Source of the DNA: a virus
Direction: 5' to 3' (one strand)
DNA length: 64,000 bases
IMG/VR virus record: IMGVR_UViG_3300021519_000006
Location: 35,939-99,938 of that record
Within the stretch, counting starts at the first letter, position 1, and every line of letters starts with the position of its first letter. The notes below the pieces were generated by a model. That model did not search any database and was not told where the DNA came from. It saw only the letters and a program-made list of their open reading frames with translations. The translations under genes and the position numbers were made by a program. Of this stretch, positions 8,585 through 15,442 are shown in pieces.

Positions 8585-8837
8585 CTGAACCGTTTCCAGT
8601 ACCACTGTAGTCTCCTTCGCCGTAATTGTTTTGAGCTGTTTGGTTAGAGTTATTATCGTCATGATCATGGTCACCATCACCATATCCAATACCGGGGTAT
8701 CCATTGGATCCGCCAAAACCTATGCCGTAATAGTAGGCATACCAGGGAAGACCCGTAACTGGGTGGCGTTTGTGTCGGTCGGCAGTTCTGTAGCCATCAA
8801 CATTTGTAAAATCAAATTCTTGATGTTCTTTGGCCAT
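8541..8837 (-). CDS. Gly/Asp/His/Tyr-rich small protein
   Basis: A 98-residue protein with a central YAYYYGIGFGG stretch and a C-terminal half of Gly, Asp, Asn, His and Ser repeats. It has no known domain and is likely disordered. GAGAGGA stands 7 bases before the ATG. It is the first gene after the terminator at 8.88-8.92 kb. His/Asp clusters may bind metal. Confidence 0.55.
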   Translation of the reverse strand: MAKEHQEFDFTNVDGYRTADRHKRHPVTGLPWYAYYYGIGFGGSNGYPGIGYGDGDHDHDDNNSNQTAQNNYGEGDYSGTGNGSDGAGSGDGGGTGSM

Positions 8838-8877
8838 ACGGCAATCCTCTCACTATTGTGTTCCATATAAATGCCAA

Positions 8878-8916
8878 AACCCCCTGCCACGTATTCGCCG
8901 TAGAAACAGGGGGCCT
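8878..8916 (-). terminator. Leftward terminator after PASTA-like gene
   Basis: On the minus strand CCCCCTG pairs with CAGGGGG across a loop of about 20 bases, followed by TTTTGG. It lies about 20 bases past the stop of the gene at 8938-9699, so it probably ends the structural transcript. Confidence 0.7.
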
Positions 8917-8937
8917 TGCGCTATTTAGTTGTAAGAC

Positions 8938-9699
8938 TTAGTAGTCGTATACGTTTAGGTAGCGAACGTGGATGTTAGTTCCTTCGTCCTTAATAGAGCC
9001 TGGTGCGTTCCAGAAACGTTGTAGAGTGATTACGTTTTCTGAGTCTGGTCCTTGCCATACGTTTCCAGCTGCATAATCATCAAGATTAAGTTCATCTGCT
9101 GTTTCAAACTCAATCCAGCTGTCATTTCCGTCAGCGTTTACCTGTGTAATTGTGATTAGGTCTCCAAAGTCATAAAGGTTGTTGTCAACCCAGACCTTGT
9201 CTCCAGCCTTAAGTCCTACAAGAGCTGCATCGTTATCCCAATAATCACTATCACTAGCCCAGACACGAACAGTTTTTCCTGTTGACTCAATGTAGTTAAT
9301 ATCAATGTTGTGGCCGATTGCAAACAGGTCAAGGTTTAACTTGTCAAGTTCGTAACTTGCTTCACCAAGAGTCTTACCAATTAAGTTAGGAACTACTTGC
9401 TCTAGCTCTGGATCTTCGTCGCCAGCATAGTTAGGAATATAAGCTGGGAAGTTTGAATAACCAAGAGTTGCAATTGTGTGGCTATCTGCTGGTGCTTTAA
9501 CTTCTAGGTTATTAAGTTCTAGATTGTAATCTGCTGTACGAAGAGTATCGCTTGTATACTTCCATGCGGCGCTCCAACCTACATCTTGAACCTGAGGGAT
9601 CGAGATGTATTGATCTGTACGGTCGTCATCAGGCTGCATAGGCATGTTACCCCAGACGAAGTCAACTTGGACATTGTCCAGGTCATCTCTATGTGTCAT
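8938..9699 (-). CDS. Virion-like protein with PASTA-like segment (paralogue 1)
   Basis: A 253-residue protein that opens with a tag also found in the genes at 9749 and 10641: V-DFVWGNMPMQPDDDR at residues 12-27. A second shared block, ATLGYSNFPAYIPNYAGD, is at 77-94. Residues 101-125 (VVPNLIGKTLGEAS) look like the start of a PASTA domain, a peptidoglycan or beta-lactam-binding fold. The rest is acidic and probably beta-rich. In a phage it could be a tail or capsid decoration protein touching the actinobacterial wall. That role is inferred. Confidence 0.6.
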   Translation of the reverse strand: MTHRDDLDNVQVDFVWGNMPMQPDDDRTDQYISIPQVQDVGWSAAWKYTSDTLRTADYNLELNNLEVKAPADSHTIATLGYSNFPAYIPNYAGDEDPELEQVVPNLIGKTLGEASYELDKLNLDLFAIGHNIDINYIESTGKTVRVWASDSDYWDNDAALVGLKAGDKVWVDNNLYDFGDLITITQVNADGNDSWIEFETADELNLDDYAAGNVWQGPDSENVITLQRFWNAPGSIKDEGTNIHVRYLNVYDY

Positions 9700-9748
9700 T
9701 ATGTTTCCTATCTATAGATTGGTTAAGACCCTTACGTCTAAGGGAATA

Positions 9749-10483
9749 TTATGGGGCTGTGTAAGCGTACTTAACAAGTGCTACAGAAGAACCTGTATCA
9801 ACAGTTGTTCCTGCTGCAACTGATTGAGTCTTAATCTTGCCATCGTTAATGGCTGTTGCGCCAGCAGCGTTATCTGCTGTGGTTACTGCGCCTTTAACAA
9901 GGTGAGCGTTAGTCAACGCTACTCCAGCTGCTGTTTCTGTTAGACCAACAACATTAGGTACTTCTGGTGCGTTATATGTAACAATGCTCATAGCTACTGG
10001 CGATGCAATTGCTCCCGCAACAGGAGATTGAGTCTTAATAAGACCATCATTAGCTACAGTTGCGCCTACGTAAGTAGATGTAGATCCACTATCTATAAAG
10101 CCAGCGGCAGTTATGATTGGGCCAGCAGCTGAATATGTTAATCCAACTATATTAGGAACAACAAATTCTAAACCAGTGTCCCCATCACCAGCATAGTCAG
10201 GCAAGAATGCTGGGTAGTTTGAATAACCTGTTGTAGCAATATCATGGTTATCCCATGTAAAAGTCTGTTGACGAGAGCCGCCACCATCACCGGTAGAGAA
10301 AGTAAGAACATCCCAACCTGTTGCTAAGTTTTCGCTACCTACTGCTGGAAAGTTAGTCCAGTTACCATCTGTGGTTTGTGAGTACTCATTATAAGTATCA
10401 CGTTGTTGATCTGGCTGTAATGGGAATTGTCCCCACACAAAGTCAACTCGTGGGTTTCCTAGATCATCTACTGGATAAGTCAT
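9749..10483 (-). CDS. Virion-like protein with two PASTA domains (paralogue 2)
   Basis: A 244-residue protein. The shared tag VDFVWGQFPLQPDQQR is at residues 13-28 and the shared GYSNYPAFLPDYAGD block at 86-100. Then come two PASTA repeats, about 107-170 (VVPNIVGLT) and 173-240 (EVPNVVGLTETAAG), each ending in an SV-like strand. PASTA domains bind peptidoglycan stems in bacterial kinases and PBPs. Here they probably help the virion hold the cell wall. The start overlaps the upstream stop (TAATG). Confidence 0.7.
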   Translation of the reverse strand: MTYPVDDLGNPRVDFVWGQFPLQPDQQRDTYNEYSQTTDGNWTNFPAVGSENLATGWDVLTFSTGDGGGSRQQTFTWDNHDIATTGYSNYPAFLPDYAGDGDTGLEFVVPNIVGLTYSAAGPIITAAGFIDSGSTSTYVGATVANDGLIKTQSPVAGAIASPVAMSIVTYNAPEVPNVVGLTETAAGVALTNAHLVKGAVTTADNAAGATAINDGKIKTQSVAAGTTVDTGSSVALVKYAYTAP

Positions 10484-10638
10484 TATCGAGTTCCTCCAAC
10501 ACTTGGGGTTCCTACATATTTAAGTTCGTGCTTAGTTCCACAATCCTCGCAAGGATTGAAGAAATCTTTAGTTGGGCCAACGCCTGGCTTTTCCAGAAAT
10601 GTGCCGCAACCGCATTTAATTTCAACTTGAAGAGTCAT
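10483..10638 (-). CDS. 51-residue zinc-ribbon protein between tail-like genes
   Basis: A small gene, M-TLQVEIKCGCG... to ...GGTR, with CxC at residues 9-11 and CxxC at 30-33 (NPCEDCG), a likely zinc ribbon. Its TAA overlaps the ATG of the two-PASTA gene, so the two are coupled. The function is unknown. Confidence 0.65.
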   Translation of the reverse strand: MTLQVEIKCGCGTFLEKPGVGPTKDFFNPCEDCGTKHELKYVGTPSVGGTR

Positions 10639-10640
10639 AA

Positions 10641-11249
10641 TTAGTACCACCAATCTGCAGTGTTGTTCTTGCTAGGGTCGTTTGTAAAAGCTACAACAGC
10701 GTGGTTGTACCAGTCGGGAGACTCTGCTGCGCAAATCTCTACTTCGCTTCCAGGGTTTGCTACATAAGTAATAGTTTCGTGAAGGTCTTTACCTGTGTAA
10801 ACTGTTCCTGTTTCCCAGTCAATCCAAACAATTACACCTGCAGGGATGTAATCCCAGAAGATAATTCCGCTAGACGGATCTCTGTCGCCGTAATCTCCGA
10901 TAGTGCCCCAGTCGTACTCATTTTCTCCGCCAAGGAATGTTGCATCCTTAAGAAGGGTTTCGGGAATTCCTACTGTGCGAAGGTACTCAATGTAATCCCA
11001 AACGTTTCCATCTTTAGTCTTTAAGTTGCTCCAACAGAATGTGTAGGAAGGCACAATGTATGACATGCCACCATCTAGGGTTTTACCCTCTTCGTTTGCT
11101 TCAGATGGAAAACCATCCCATGCCACACCATTAATTGCGTGAATTCCTTTAGATCCTAATACTATATCGCCACGGTCGTCATTAGGTTGCATGGGTACAT
11201 TGCCCCACTCAAAAGCTATTCTTTGGTTACCGGAGTCATCGACTGCCAT
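10641..11249 (-). CDS. Virion-like protein (paralogue 3, no PASTA)
   Basis: A 202-residue protein starting MAVDDSGNQRIAFEWG with the same tag (FEWGNVPMQPNDDRGD at about residues 12-27) as the two PASTA-like neighbours. The body is different: Trp/Tyr/Gly/Asp-rich, beta-type, with no PASTA. The shared N-terminus suggests that all three dock on one partner in the particle while displaying different outer domains. I set the start at 11249 (AAAGG about 8 bases upstream) rather than an upstream in-frame codon. Confidence 0.6.
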   Translation of the reverse strand: MAVDDSGNQRIAFEWGNVPMQPNDDRGDIVLGSKGIHAINGVAWDGFPSEANEEGKTLDGGMSYIVPSYTFCWSNLKTKDGNVWDYIEYLRTVGIPETLLKDATFLGGENEYDWGTIGDYGDRDPSSGIIFWDYIPAGVIVWIDWETGTVYTGKDLHETITYVANPGSEVEICAAESPDWYNHAVVAFTNDPSKNNTADWWY

Positions 11250-11291
11250 TGCACACACCTTTCAGGAAGATGTTACAAATGATGACAGAAA

Positions 11292-11858
11292 TTAAGCCTC
11301 TTGTACGTATGTATGGATTTCTCCACCTGAATAGATGTCGTGCTTGACAGCGACCTCGATTGCACGCCTCAAAGCTTTTTCGGCGGCCTCGGGTGTATTT
11401 ATTTTTGAGAAGTTCAGGGCTTCTAGTGCTCCCAGTGCAATGTCTCCTCCACTACCAGCGTAGTAGACGTTACGTGCTTCTCTATCCCAAGAGTAGTCAT
11501 TAAAGATTGGGTAGATCACTCCGCGGACAGAGACAAGTAAATTGCTGTCGTGGAAAGCTGCATCGCCATCTTCCTTACCTTCAAAGCCGGAATCCTGAAA
11601 AACTTTACGTAGAGAGGGAATAAACTTCTTAGTCATGAATACATCTAACTCTTCAGTTGCACGAGGCTTAGGAGGAGTCCAACCAAACTGTGCAATGTTT
11701 CCACCTCTAGAAGCGCCGGAGACAGCTATCAGTACACCATTGTTATTTACGATCTTATGAGTTGCAAGATCCATATAACGTCCGTCTTCATCTGATGCAC
11801 GAGAGTCGCATCCTATGACGGACCACCCATTTCCTTGGATTGCGGCAAGCGTTGTCAT
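11292..11858 (-). CDS. Proteasome-beta / HslV-like Ntn-hydrolase
   Basis: A 188-residue protein that begins M-T-T-L. If the initiator Met is removed, Thr becomes the N-terminal nucleophile, as in HslV. Counting that Thr as 1, D17 (GCDSRAS) and K34 (THKIV) fall where the proteasome family has catalytic D17 and K33. SGASRGG and AGSGGDIALGALEAL match later family motifs. It may process virion proteins or act as a protease with, or against, the host actinobacterial proteasome. The peptidase activity is inferred. Its position next to virion-like genes favours a particle-maturation role. Confidence 0.7.
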   Translation of the reverse strand: MTTLAAIQGNGWSVIGCDSRASDEDGRYMDLATHKIVNNNGVLIAVSGASRGGNIAQFGWTPPKPRATEELDVFMTKKFIPSLRKVFQDSGFEGKEDGDAAFHDSNLLVSVRGVIYPIFNDYSWDREARNVYYAGSGGDIALGALEALNFSKINTPEAAEKALRRAIEVAVKHDIYSGGEIHTYVQEA

Positions 11859-11891
11859 GTACTCCCTCTCGTAGGTGTTAAGCGTAACAGA

Positions 11892-12341
11892 TTAACGTTG
11901 ATGTAAAGCTTGACGGAACTCTCCGTCTTTGGTTCTAGGTAGTTCATCAGCTGCCTTGCTAGCTAACTCGTAGTAGCCCCAATCATCTAATCCAGATAAT
12001 TTTAGGTACTTCCCTGTGGAGTCAGTTGCTTTTAGATCTTTCCACATTGCATATGGGACATCTGGATATACACACCAGGTAAAGTCCCAGAAAATGATTA
12101 CCAATGTCTGAGTCTTAGCGTTGTAGCCTAGCTTTCTAGCTCTAGGACGATTCAAATTAGTAGTTGCTGCATCGATATCCTCGTACTCAGAGCCAAAATC
12201 CTCTGAATAAGCAGTTTTCCCGTCCTTTGGACCAAATTCATCATAAGAATTAGCTGATCTACCGGCTTTAAAGGCTGCTAACTCCTCTGAATCGGCATTC
12301 TGAGACCAAATTCCGCCGTTATTGCTGTTGATGTCCGCCAT
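11892..12341 (-). CDS. KTSC-domain-like protein
   Basis: A 149-residue protein. The first 65 residues are acidic and disordered. Residues about 68-135 (KLGYNAKTQTLVIIFWD..CVYPDVPYAMW..L..ADSTGKYL-like) follow the KTSC domain pattern: beta strands, a VP motif, then a helix and an S-x-G-K/Y stretch. KTSC domains occur alone or with nucleic-acid enzymes and have no fixed biochemical role. It is the first gene of the leftward structural transcript, next to the divergent control region. Confidence 0.55.
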   Translation of the reverse strand: MADINSNNGGIWSQNADSEELAAFKAGRSANSYDEFGPKDGKTAYSEDFGSEYEDIDAATTNLNRPRARKLGYNAKTQTLVIIFWDFTWCVYPDVPYAMWKDLKATDSTGKYLKLSGLDDWGYYELASKAADELPRTKDGEFRQALHQR

Positions 12342-12397
12342 TTGGTCAGTTTAGAGCCTGGCTACTGCCCTGTATCGCTCAATACCCCCCGATTTTT

Positions 12398-12421
12398 GGT
12401 GATGAGGTGATGAGGTGACGA
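12398..12421. repeat. Three tandem 8-bp iterons
   Basis: GGTGATGA, GGTGATGA and GGTGACGA follow each other without a gap. Short tandem iterons in a divergent control region are typical binding sites for a repressor, activator or initiator protein. Confidence 0.6.
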
Positions 12422-12651
12422 CCCAAAAGGTACATTTGATCCGGCAACAACAATTTCCCGACCAAATTTTCCCGAACTCTCATCATAGTTTGGCCACTGT
12501 AAAGCTATATATAGGTCCAACTATCAGTCTCACCTGCCGAATTCCTGTGTTTCCTGTGTTCTAAGGGTGGGGGGTGTCGTTTTGATTTGTCTAAGGTTGT
12601 AATCGCAAAGAGCGAGCAAGAATTAGAAAGAGATTCTTTCCTCTTACGGTC

Positions 12652-12695
12652 GCTGACGCTGGCGCGCTCGCTGTAGTTCGATTCTACAGGTCAGC
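12652..12695 (+). ncRNA. Stacked hairpin with a tRNA T-arm-like element
   Basis: GCTGAC (12652-12657) pairs with GTCAGC (12690-12695). Inside, CTGTAG (12671-12676) pairs with CTACAG (12684-12689) around a TTCGATT loop that fits the tRNA T-loop consensus. No complete tRNA can be folded: the D-arm and anticodon arm are missing. It could be the 5' leader of the gene at 12750, a small RNA or a decayed tRNA. Confidence 0.35.
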
Positions 12696-12749
12696 ACGCC
12701 GTAAGGCTAGGGGCAGGATAGTCCTGTCCCTATGTTCAAAGGATACTAA

Positions 12750-13253
12750 ATGTCTACATTGACACTAAGTATGAAGGAACAACTCGCGCCAGTAGTGGCT
12801 ATCGAGTTGGCAGTTCTCAACGAGGGTGCTACAGCCTTCGGGATAGGCAAGGCGAAGGGTATCTTCAAGACCTACGCTGATGCGACCTTTTATGATGTGT
12901 ATGACCACATCACAAAGCAATCAGCCTCAACAGCAACCGCTGTTCTGTCTGGTCTCATCTCAGCACGCTACAACGTGCCTATCTCGTTCCTCGTACCTAT
13001 GCAAGACGACCTTGCCGAGGTATGGAGCACGTTCGACGCCACAACAGGCGACACCGAAGTTATGTTCGGTCGTCTGGTAGCACTCAAGGCTCGTCTCAAG
13101 GACGAGCGTGAGACAGCAGAAGCATCTGCTATTGCAGATGGTTCACTAGCGTCATCAAAGACCGTGACGCTAGTCAAGTCCCTTGGTAATCTCAAGACCA
13201 AGGGTGTTACATTCACCGAAGAGGAAAAGGCTGCGATTATCGCTGCCTTGTAA
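12750..13253 (+). CDS. Unknown protein, first gene of the rightward block
   Basis: A 167-residue, Ala-rich, mainly helical protein with no recognised domain. AAAGGA lies 7 bases before the ATG. It is separated from the rest of the block by 540 bases of hairpins and repeats, so it may be its own early transcript. GC-rich codons (CTC, GCC) are more frequent than in the leftward genes. Confidence 0.75.
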   Translation: MSTLTLSMKEQLAPVVAIELAVLNEGATAFGIGKAKGIFKTYADATFYDVYDHITKQSASTATAVLSGLISARYNVPISFLVPMQDDLAEVWSTFDATTGDTEVMFGRLVALKARLKDERETAEASAIADGSLASSKTVTLVKSLGNLKTKGVTFTEEEKAAIIAAL

Positions 13254-13268
13254 TCGGTAATGGGTAGT

Positions 13269-13328
13269 GGCGGGGGCTCTATGTCCCCGCCTCTATCTAT
13301 GTCCATAGACATCTGTGGGCATAGATAG
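13269..13328 (+). terminator. Two adjacent hairpins after gene 12750-13253
   Basis: GGCGGGG (13269-13275) pairs with CCCCGCC (13285-13291). Directly after, CTATCTATG (13293-13301) pairs with CATAGATAG (13320-13328). The first stem resembles a terminator without a T-run. The pair might instead be part of a small RNA filling 13.25-13.5 kb, where I see no gene. Confidence 0.45.
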
Positions 13329-13472
13329 GGAGCAACTATCCCTATGGTAAGGGGAATCCGAATCAACTCGGTACGCAGGTGTATGGAAGTGAGGAGATGG
13401 TCAAACATCTCGCAGTAAAACTCCAACTGTTACACCGCCCCCGTAAGAGAAAGAATCTCGTGTCTTCTGTCG

Positions 13473-13520
13473 AAGAGACCCTAGTCAGCCCTTCAGCTAG
13501 TACTGGCTAGGGTCTCTTTT
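13473..13520 (+). terminator. Strong rightward terminator
   Basis: AAGAGACCCTAGTCAGCC pairs with GGCTAGGGTCTCTT around a short loop and is followed by TTTT. The stem is close to 16 pairs with one bulge. It ends the transcript that begins at about 12.7 kb and isolates the leader at 13.66 kb. Confidence 0.85.
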
Positions 13521-13533
13521 CACATCCAAGCAT

Positions 13534-13567
13534 AACTCTCATCATAGATAGATAACTCTCATCATAG
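13534..13567. repeat. Two copies of AACTCTCATCATAG
   Basis: Copies at 13534-13547 and 13554-13567, 20 bases start to start. A third identical copy is at 12475-12488. All three lie in control regions just upstream of rightward transcripts, so they are likely operator or activator sites. The reverse complement contains TATGAT, which could also be a leftward -10 box. Confidence 0.5.
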
Positions 13568-13662
13568 TTAGTTAGGCTACTACAAATCTCACAAGTTGAG
13601 ACACCGAGAGTACAAGCAGGTCTGGGCTAGGGTGGGACTGCTGTTAGCAGATAGTCGGTGGA

Positions 13663-13780
13663 AGATACATAGTGGGGAGAATACTCCTGTAGTTACTAGA
13701 TACCACCATGGGCTCTATGCCTGTAAATGGGTGGCAAGTATGGAATACCACTATGTATCTCTCACTCTCTATCTGAGAGT
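13663..13780 (+). ncRNA. Structured 5' leader 1 (long-range closing stem plus hairpin)
   Basis: AGATACATAGTGG (13663-13675) pairs perfectly with CCACTATGTATCT (13748-13760). The 72-base interior can form GGAG/CTCC (13676-13687), CCACC/GGTGG and GGC/GCC helices. Three bases later, ACTCTC-TATCT-GAGAGT (13764-13780) forms a hairpin, then AAGGAGG leads to the ATG at 13796. Leaders 2 and 3 repeat this plan. It is probably a cis-acting regulatory RNA. No known riboswitch class is recognised. Confidence 0.55.
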
Positions 13781-13795
13781 AGAAGGAGGACTGAT

Positions 13796-14221
13796 ATGGG
13801 ATCACCTATCAGACTTGAGTTCAACTGTTCTGAGTGCAAAGCAGATAACACCTTGCATTCCGGATGTACTCCTCGCATCAACGAGGACCGTATGGATTGG
13901 ATTCCATTCGAAGTGGATTACAGATTCACATTCAGATGTACTGAGTGTGAGTTACCTAATCTATTCCAAGGCACAAAGGAGTCAGGCTTTACCCCCGTGC
14001 CAACACAAACAAACCCCGCCGTAGTGCACGCTGTTCTTATCTTAGGCTGGCGTTACGGAGAGCCTGTACAACGTCTCTTTGGTATCTATCAAGACATAGA
14101 GATAGCCCATGCATCTGCTACCACGTGGATCAAGCGTAACCCCGGCAAGTATGCAGATGATGAAAAGAACGATGATGGTGAAAATGCAACATTCTACATT
14201 AGAGAGATGCCCCTACTATGA
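13796..14221 (+). CDS. Double-CxxC zinc-ribbon protein
   Basis: A 141-residue protein with CSEC (residues 11-14) and CTEC (about 48-51), likely holding one zinc ion. A C-terminal half with WRYGEP..RLFGIYQD may form a small alpha/beta domain. The ATG at 13796 is fixed by AAGGAGG 7 bases upstream. The frame is open further upstream, but that part is the leader RNA. One CCAACACAAAC repeat lies inside and encodes PTQT. The function is unknown. Confidence 0.7.
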   Translation: MGSPIRLEFNCSECKADNTLHSGCTPRINEDRMDWIPFEVDYRFTFRCTECELPNLFQGTKESGFTPVPTQTNPAVVHAVLILGWRYGEPVQRLFGIYQDIEIAHASATTWIKRNPGKYADDEKNDDGENATFYIREMPLL

Positions 14222-14232
14222 AAGGAGAAGTA

Positions 14233-14484
14233 ATGTCAGACGAACTTATTACCCTCAAAATCGGTATATTCGATTTTACTGTGATTACGGATGCACTCAC
14301 TGATTGTGATTGTCTAAGTAAGGAATGTAAACGTCTTATCAGTAATTTCCAAGCGCAGAAAGAAGGAGAAGCAGTAAATACCTGCTTTGGATGTAAGAAT
14401 GCGGTCACTGTTGCTGAGGCTATCTATTATGAGACTTATCGTCTTTGTCCAAAGTGTTACAAGTATTGGGACCCCACGCCATGA
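14233..14484 (+). CDS. Cysteine-rich zinc-binding small protein
   Basis: An 83-residue protein with CDCLSKEC, then CFGC and CPKC in the C-terminal half, enough for one or two zinc ions. The ATG at 14233 has AAAGGAG 5 bases upstream. An earlier ATG at 14218 has none. Its stop overlaps the next ATG (ATGA). The function is unknown. Confidence 0.65.
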   Translation: MSDELITLKIGIFDFTVITDALTDCDCLSKECKRLISNFQAQKEGEAVNTCFGCKNAVTVAEAIYYETYRLCPKCYKYWDPTP

Positions 14485-14588
14485 CAATACTTGATTACTT
14501 AGACCCAATGCAATCAGGTCTGCCTATCACTCTTATGTGGCTATCTATCTCTGCATCTATCTGTTATCTCCTCTTTAGTAAGAAGTAA
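14481..14588 (+). CDS. 35-residue single-pass membrane peptide
   Basis: M-TILDYLDPMQSG then a hydrophobic segment (LPITLMWLSISASICYLLF) and a basic end SKK, which predicts a membrane anchor with the C-terminus in the cytoplasm. It is coupled to the upstream gene by ATGA. It is one of several tiny membrane peptides in this block. Confidence 0.6.
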   Translation: MTILDYLDPMQSGLPITLMWLSISASICYLLFSKK

Positions 14589-14636
14589 TACACCAAAAGG
14601 ACCCCGCGAAATTTTACCGTGTGAAGTGGTGGAAGG

Positions 14637-14834
14637 CACATAGATGGTGGACCTATACCGTGAGGTGGCTAACTTAGTTGATGCTATTCAAGGTGTTGGA
14701 AGGAACCAATAACGGATTAATTTCTGGACGGTTGCCGACCCATTACTCTCCACAGTTCCCGCTGTAACAGTAGTGCCTTTGGAATGCCCATTACTAAGAC
14801 TATCTATGTGTCTCTCACTCTCCACAAGGAGAGT
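14637..14834 (+). ncRNA. Structured 5' leader 2
   Basis: CACATAGATGGT (14637-14648) pairs with ACTATCTATGTG (14799-14810) with one G-U pair, closing about 150 bases. ACTCTCC-ACAA-GGAGAGT (14817-14834) follows, then AAGGAGG before the GTG at 14854. Compared with leader 1, the 5' arm region GTGGAAG-(RY)ACATAG and the 3' stretch ATGTRTCTCTCACTCTC are nearly the same, so the two leaders are related by descent or by a shared ligand or protein. Confidence 0.55.
14644..14712 (+). CDS. Possible 22-residue leader peptide inside leader 2
   Basis: ATG at 14644 with GGAAGG 7 bases upstream opens a 22-codon frame (MVDLYREVANLVDAIQG...). The start codon lies in the 5' arm of the closing stem, so translation and folding would compete, as in attenuation. 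Leader 1 has a similar GGAAG followed by GTG, but only six codons. Support is limited to the ribosome binding site. Confidence 0.3.
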   Translation: MVDLYREVANLVDAIQGVGRNQ

Positions 14835-14853
14835 GCTATACAAGGAGGACAAA

Positions 14854-15033
14854 GTGTCATCCGACACAAACAACACACCCGACTGGGAATACATCAAGAA
14901 GCAAGGGATGCGAGTCAATAAGCATCTTCATAACCACTATAACGACCTAATGCACCGAGCAGCCTGCGACATCTGTATGGCCTTCTTCATCGGTGAAAAT
15001 TATGGCAAGTTGACTGAGGAGGAAAAACAATGA
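14854..15033 (+). CDS. Unknown 59-residue protein
   Basis: It begins at GTG (14854) because AAGGAGG is 5-6 bases upstream. The sequence has H-rich (KHLHNHYND) and RAACDIC segments that might bind metal. It starts right after leader 2 and carries the variant CCGACACAAAC repeat in its first codons. Its stop overlaps the next ATG. Confidence 0.6.
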   Translation: MSSDTNNTPDWEYIKKQGMRVNKHLHNHYNDLMHRAACDICMAFFIGENYGKLTEEEKQ

Positions 15034-15200
15034 GAGGTTATCTATTCAGATCGTTGATTGCGCTAGTTGCACCTAACTACGCTCTTGACAAGGATAACTA
15101 TGGGCAGATTATCATCTACACCCATAAGAAAGAAGTTGATGATGATCGGTATGTAGAGATGGTCTCTGCAGACTTTGGAATATATGACAAGGAGGACTAA
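15030..15200 (+). CDS. Unknown 56-residue protein
   Basis: M-RGYLFRSLIALVAPNYALDKDNYGQIIIY..., a small alpha/beta-like protein with an acidic end. AGGAGG precedes the ATG and the ATGA overlap couples it to the upstream gene. Proteins with an 'LDxDNxGQIIIYT' core are common in actinobacteriophages. I know no function. Confidence 0.6.
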   Translation: MRGYLFRSLIALVAPNYALDKDNYGQIIIYTHKKEVDDDRYVEMVSADFGIYDKED

Positions 15201-15442
15201 TGCCTGACGACGTAACAGTTATCAGCGTAGGCACACACATCGAGTCCAATGGAGGAGATGTTCTAGCTTGTAAGCCGGGCAGTTACCGAAATACAACTAT
15301 TGTCCTGTGTTACTTACCACAGAACAAAGTAACCCCTTTCGTTGTACACACATACAACGAGACTCAAGGTATCTGCTTTCGAGGTCAATATGGTTTCACA
15401 CTTGAAGAAGCAATAACCGACTACAAGAACAGGAGAACATAG
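15200..15442 (+). CDS. Unknown 80-residue protein
   Basis: MPDDVTVISVGTHIES..., beta-rich, with the end FTLEEAITDYKNR. It starts inside the previous stop (TAATG) with AAGGAGG just upstream, and its TAG overlaps the next GTG. No known domain. Confidence 0.6.
   Translation: MPDDVTVISVGTHIESNGGDVLACKPGSYRNTTIVLCYLPQNKVTPFVVHTYNETQGICFRGQYGFTLEEAITDYKNRRT

Larger units (their letters stand above)
12342..12749. promoter_or_regulatory. Divergent control region between the leftward and rightward blocks
   Basis: These 408 bases have no convincing gene. From left to right they hold three tandem 8-bp repeats (12398-12421), two TTTCCCGA copies 14 bases apart (12454, 12468), one copy of AACTCTCATCATAG (12475-12488, seen again at 13.5 kb), an AT-rich TATATATA stretch near 12505, and a hairpin-rich stretch from about 12600 to 12700. 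Both transcription blocks must start here, so operators and promoters are expected. I cannot assign exact promoter hexamers. Confidence 0.55.

Noticed and set aside
13596-14024. Rightward frame covering leader 1 and the next gene
   Set aside because: It is out of frame with the zinc-ribbon gene at 13796, which has a perfect ribosome binding site. The frame covers the RNA leader by chance.
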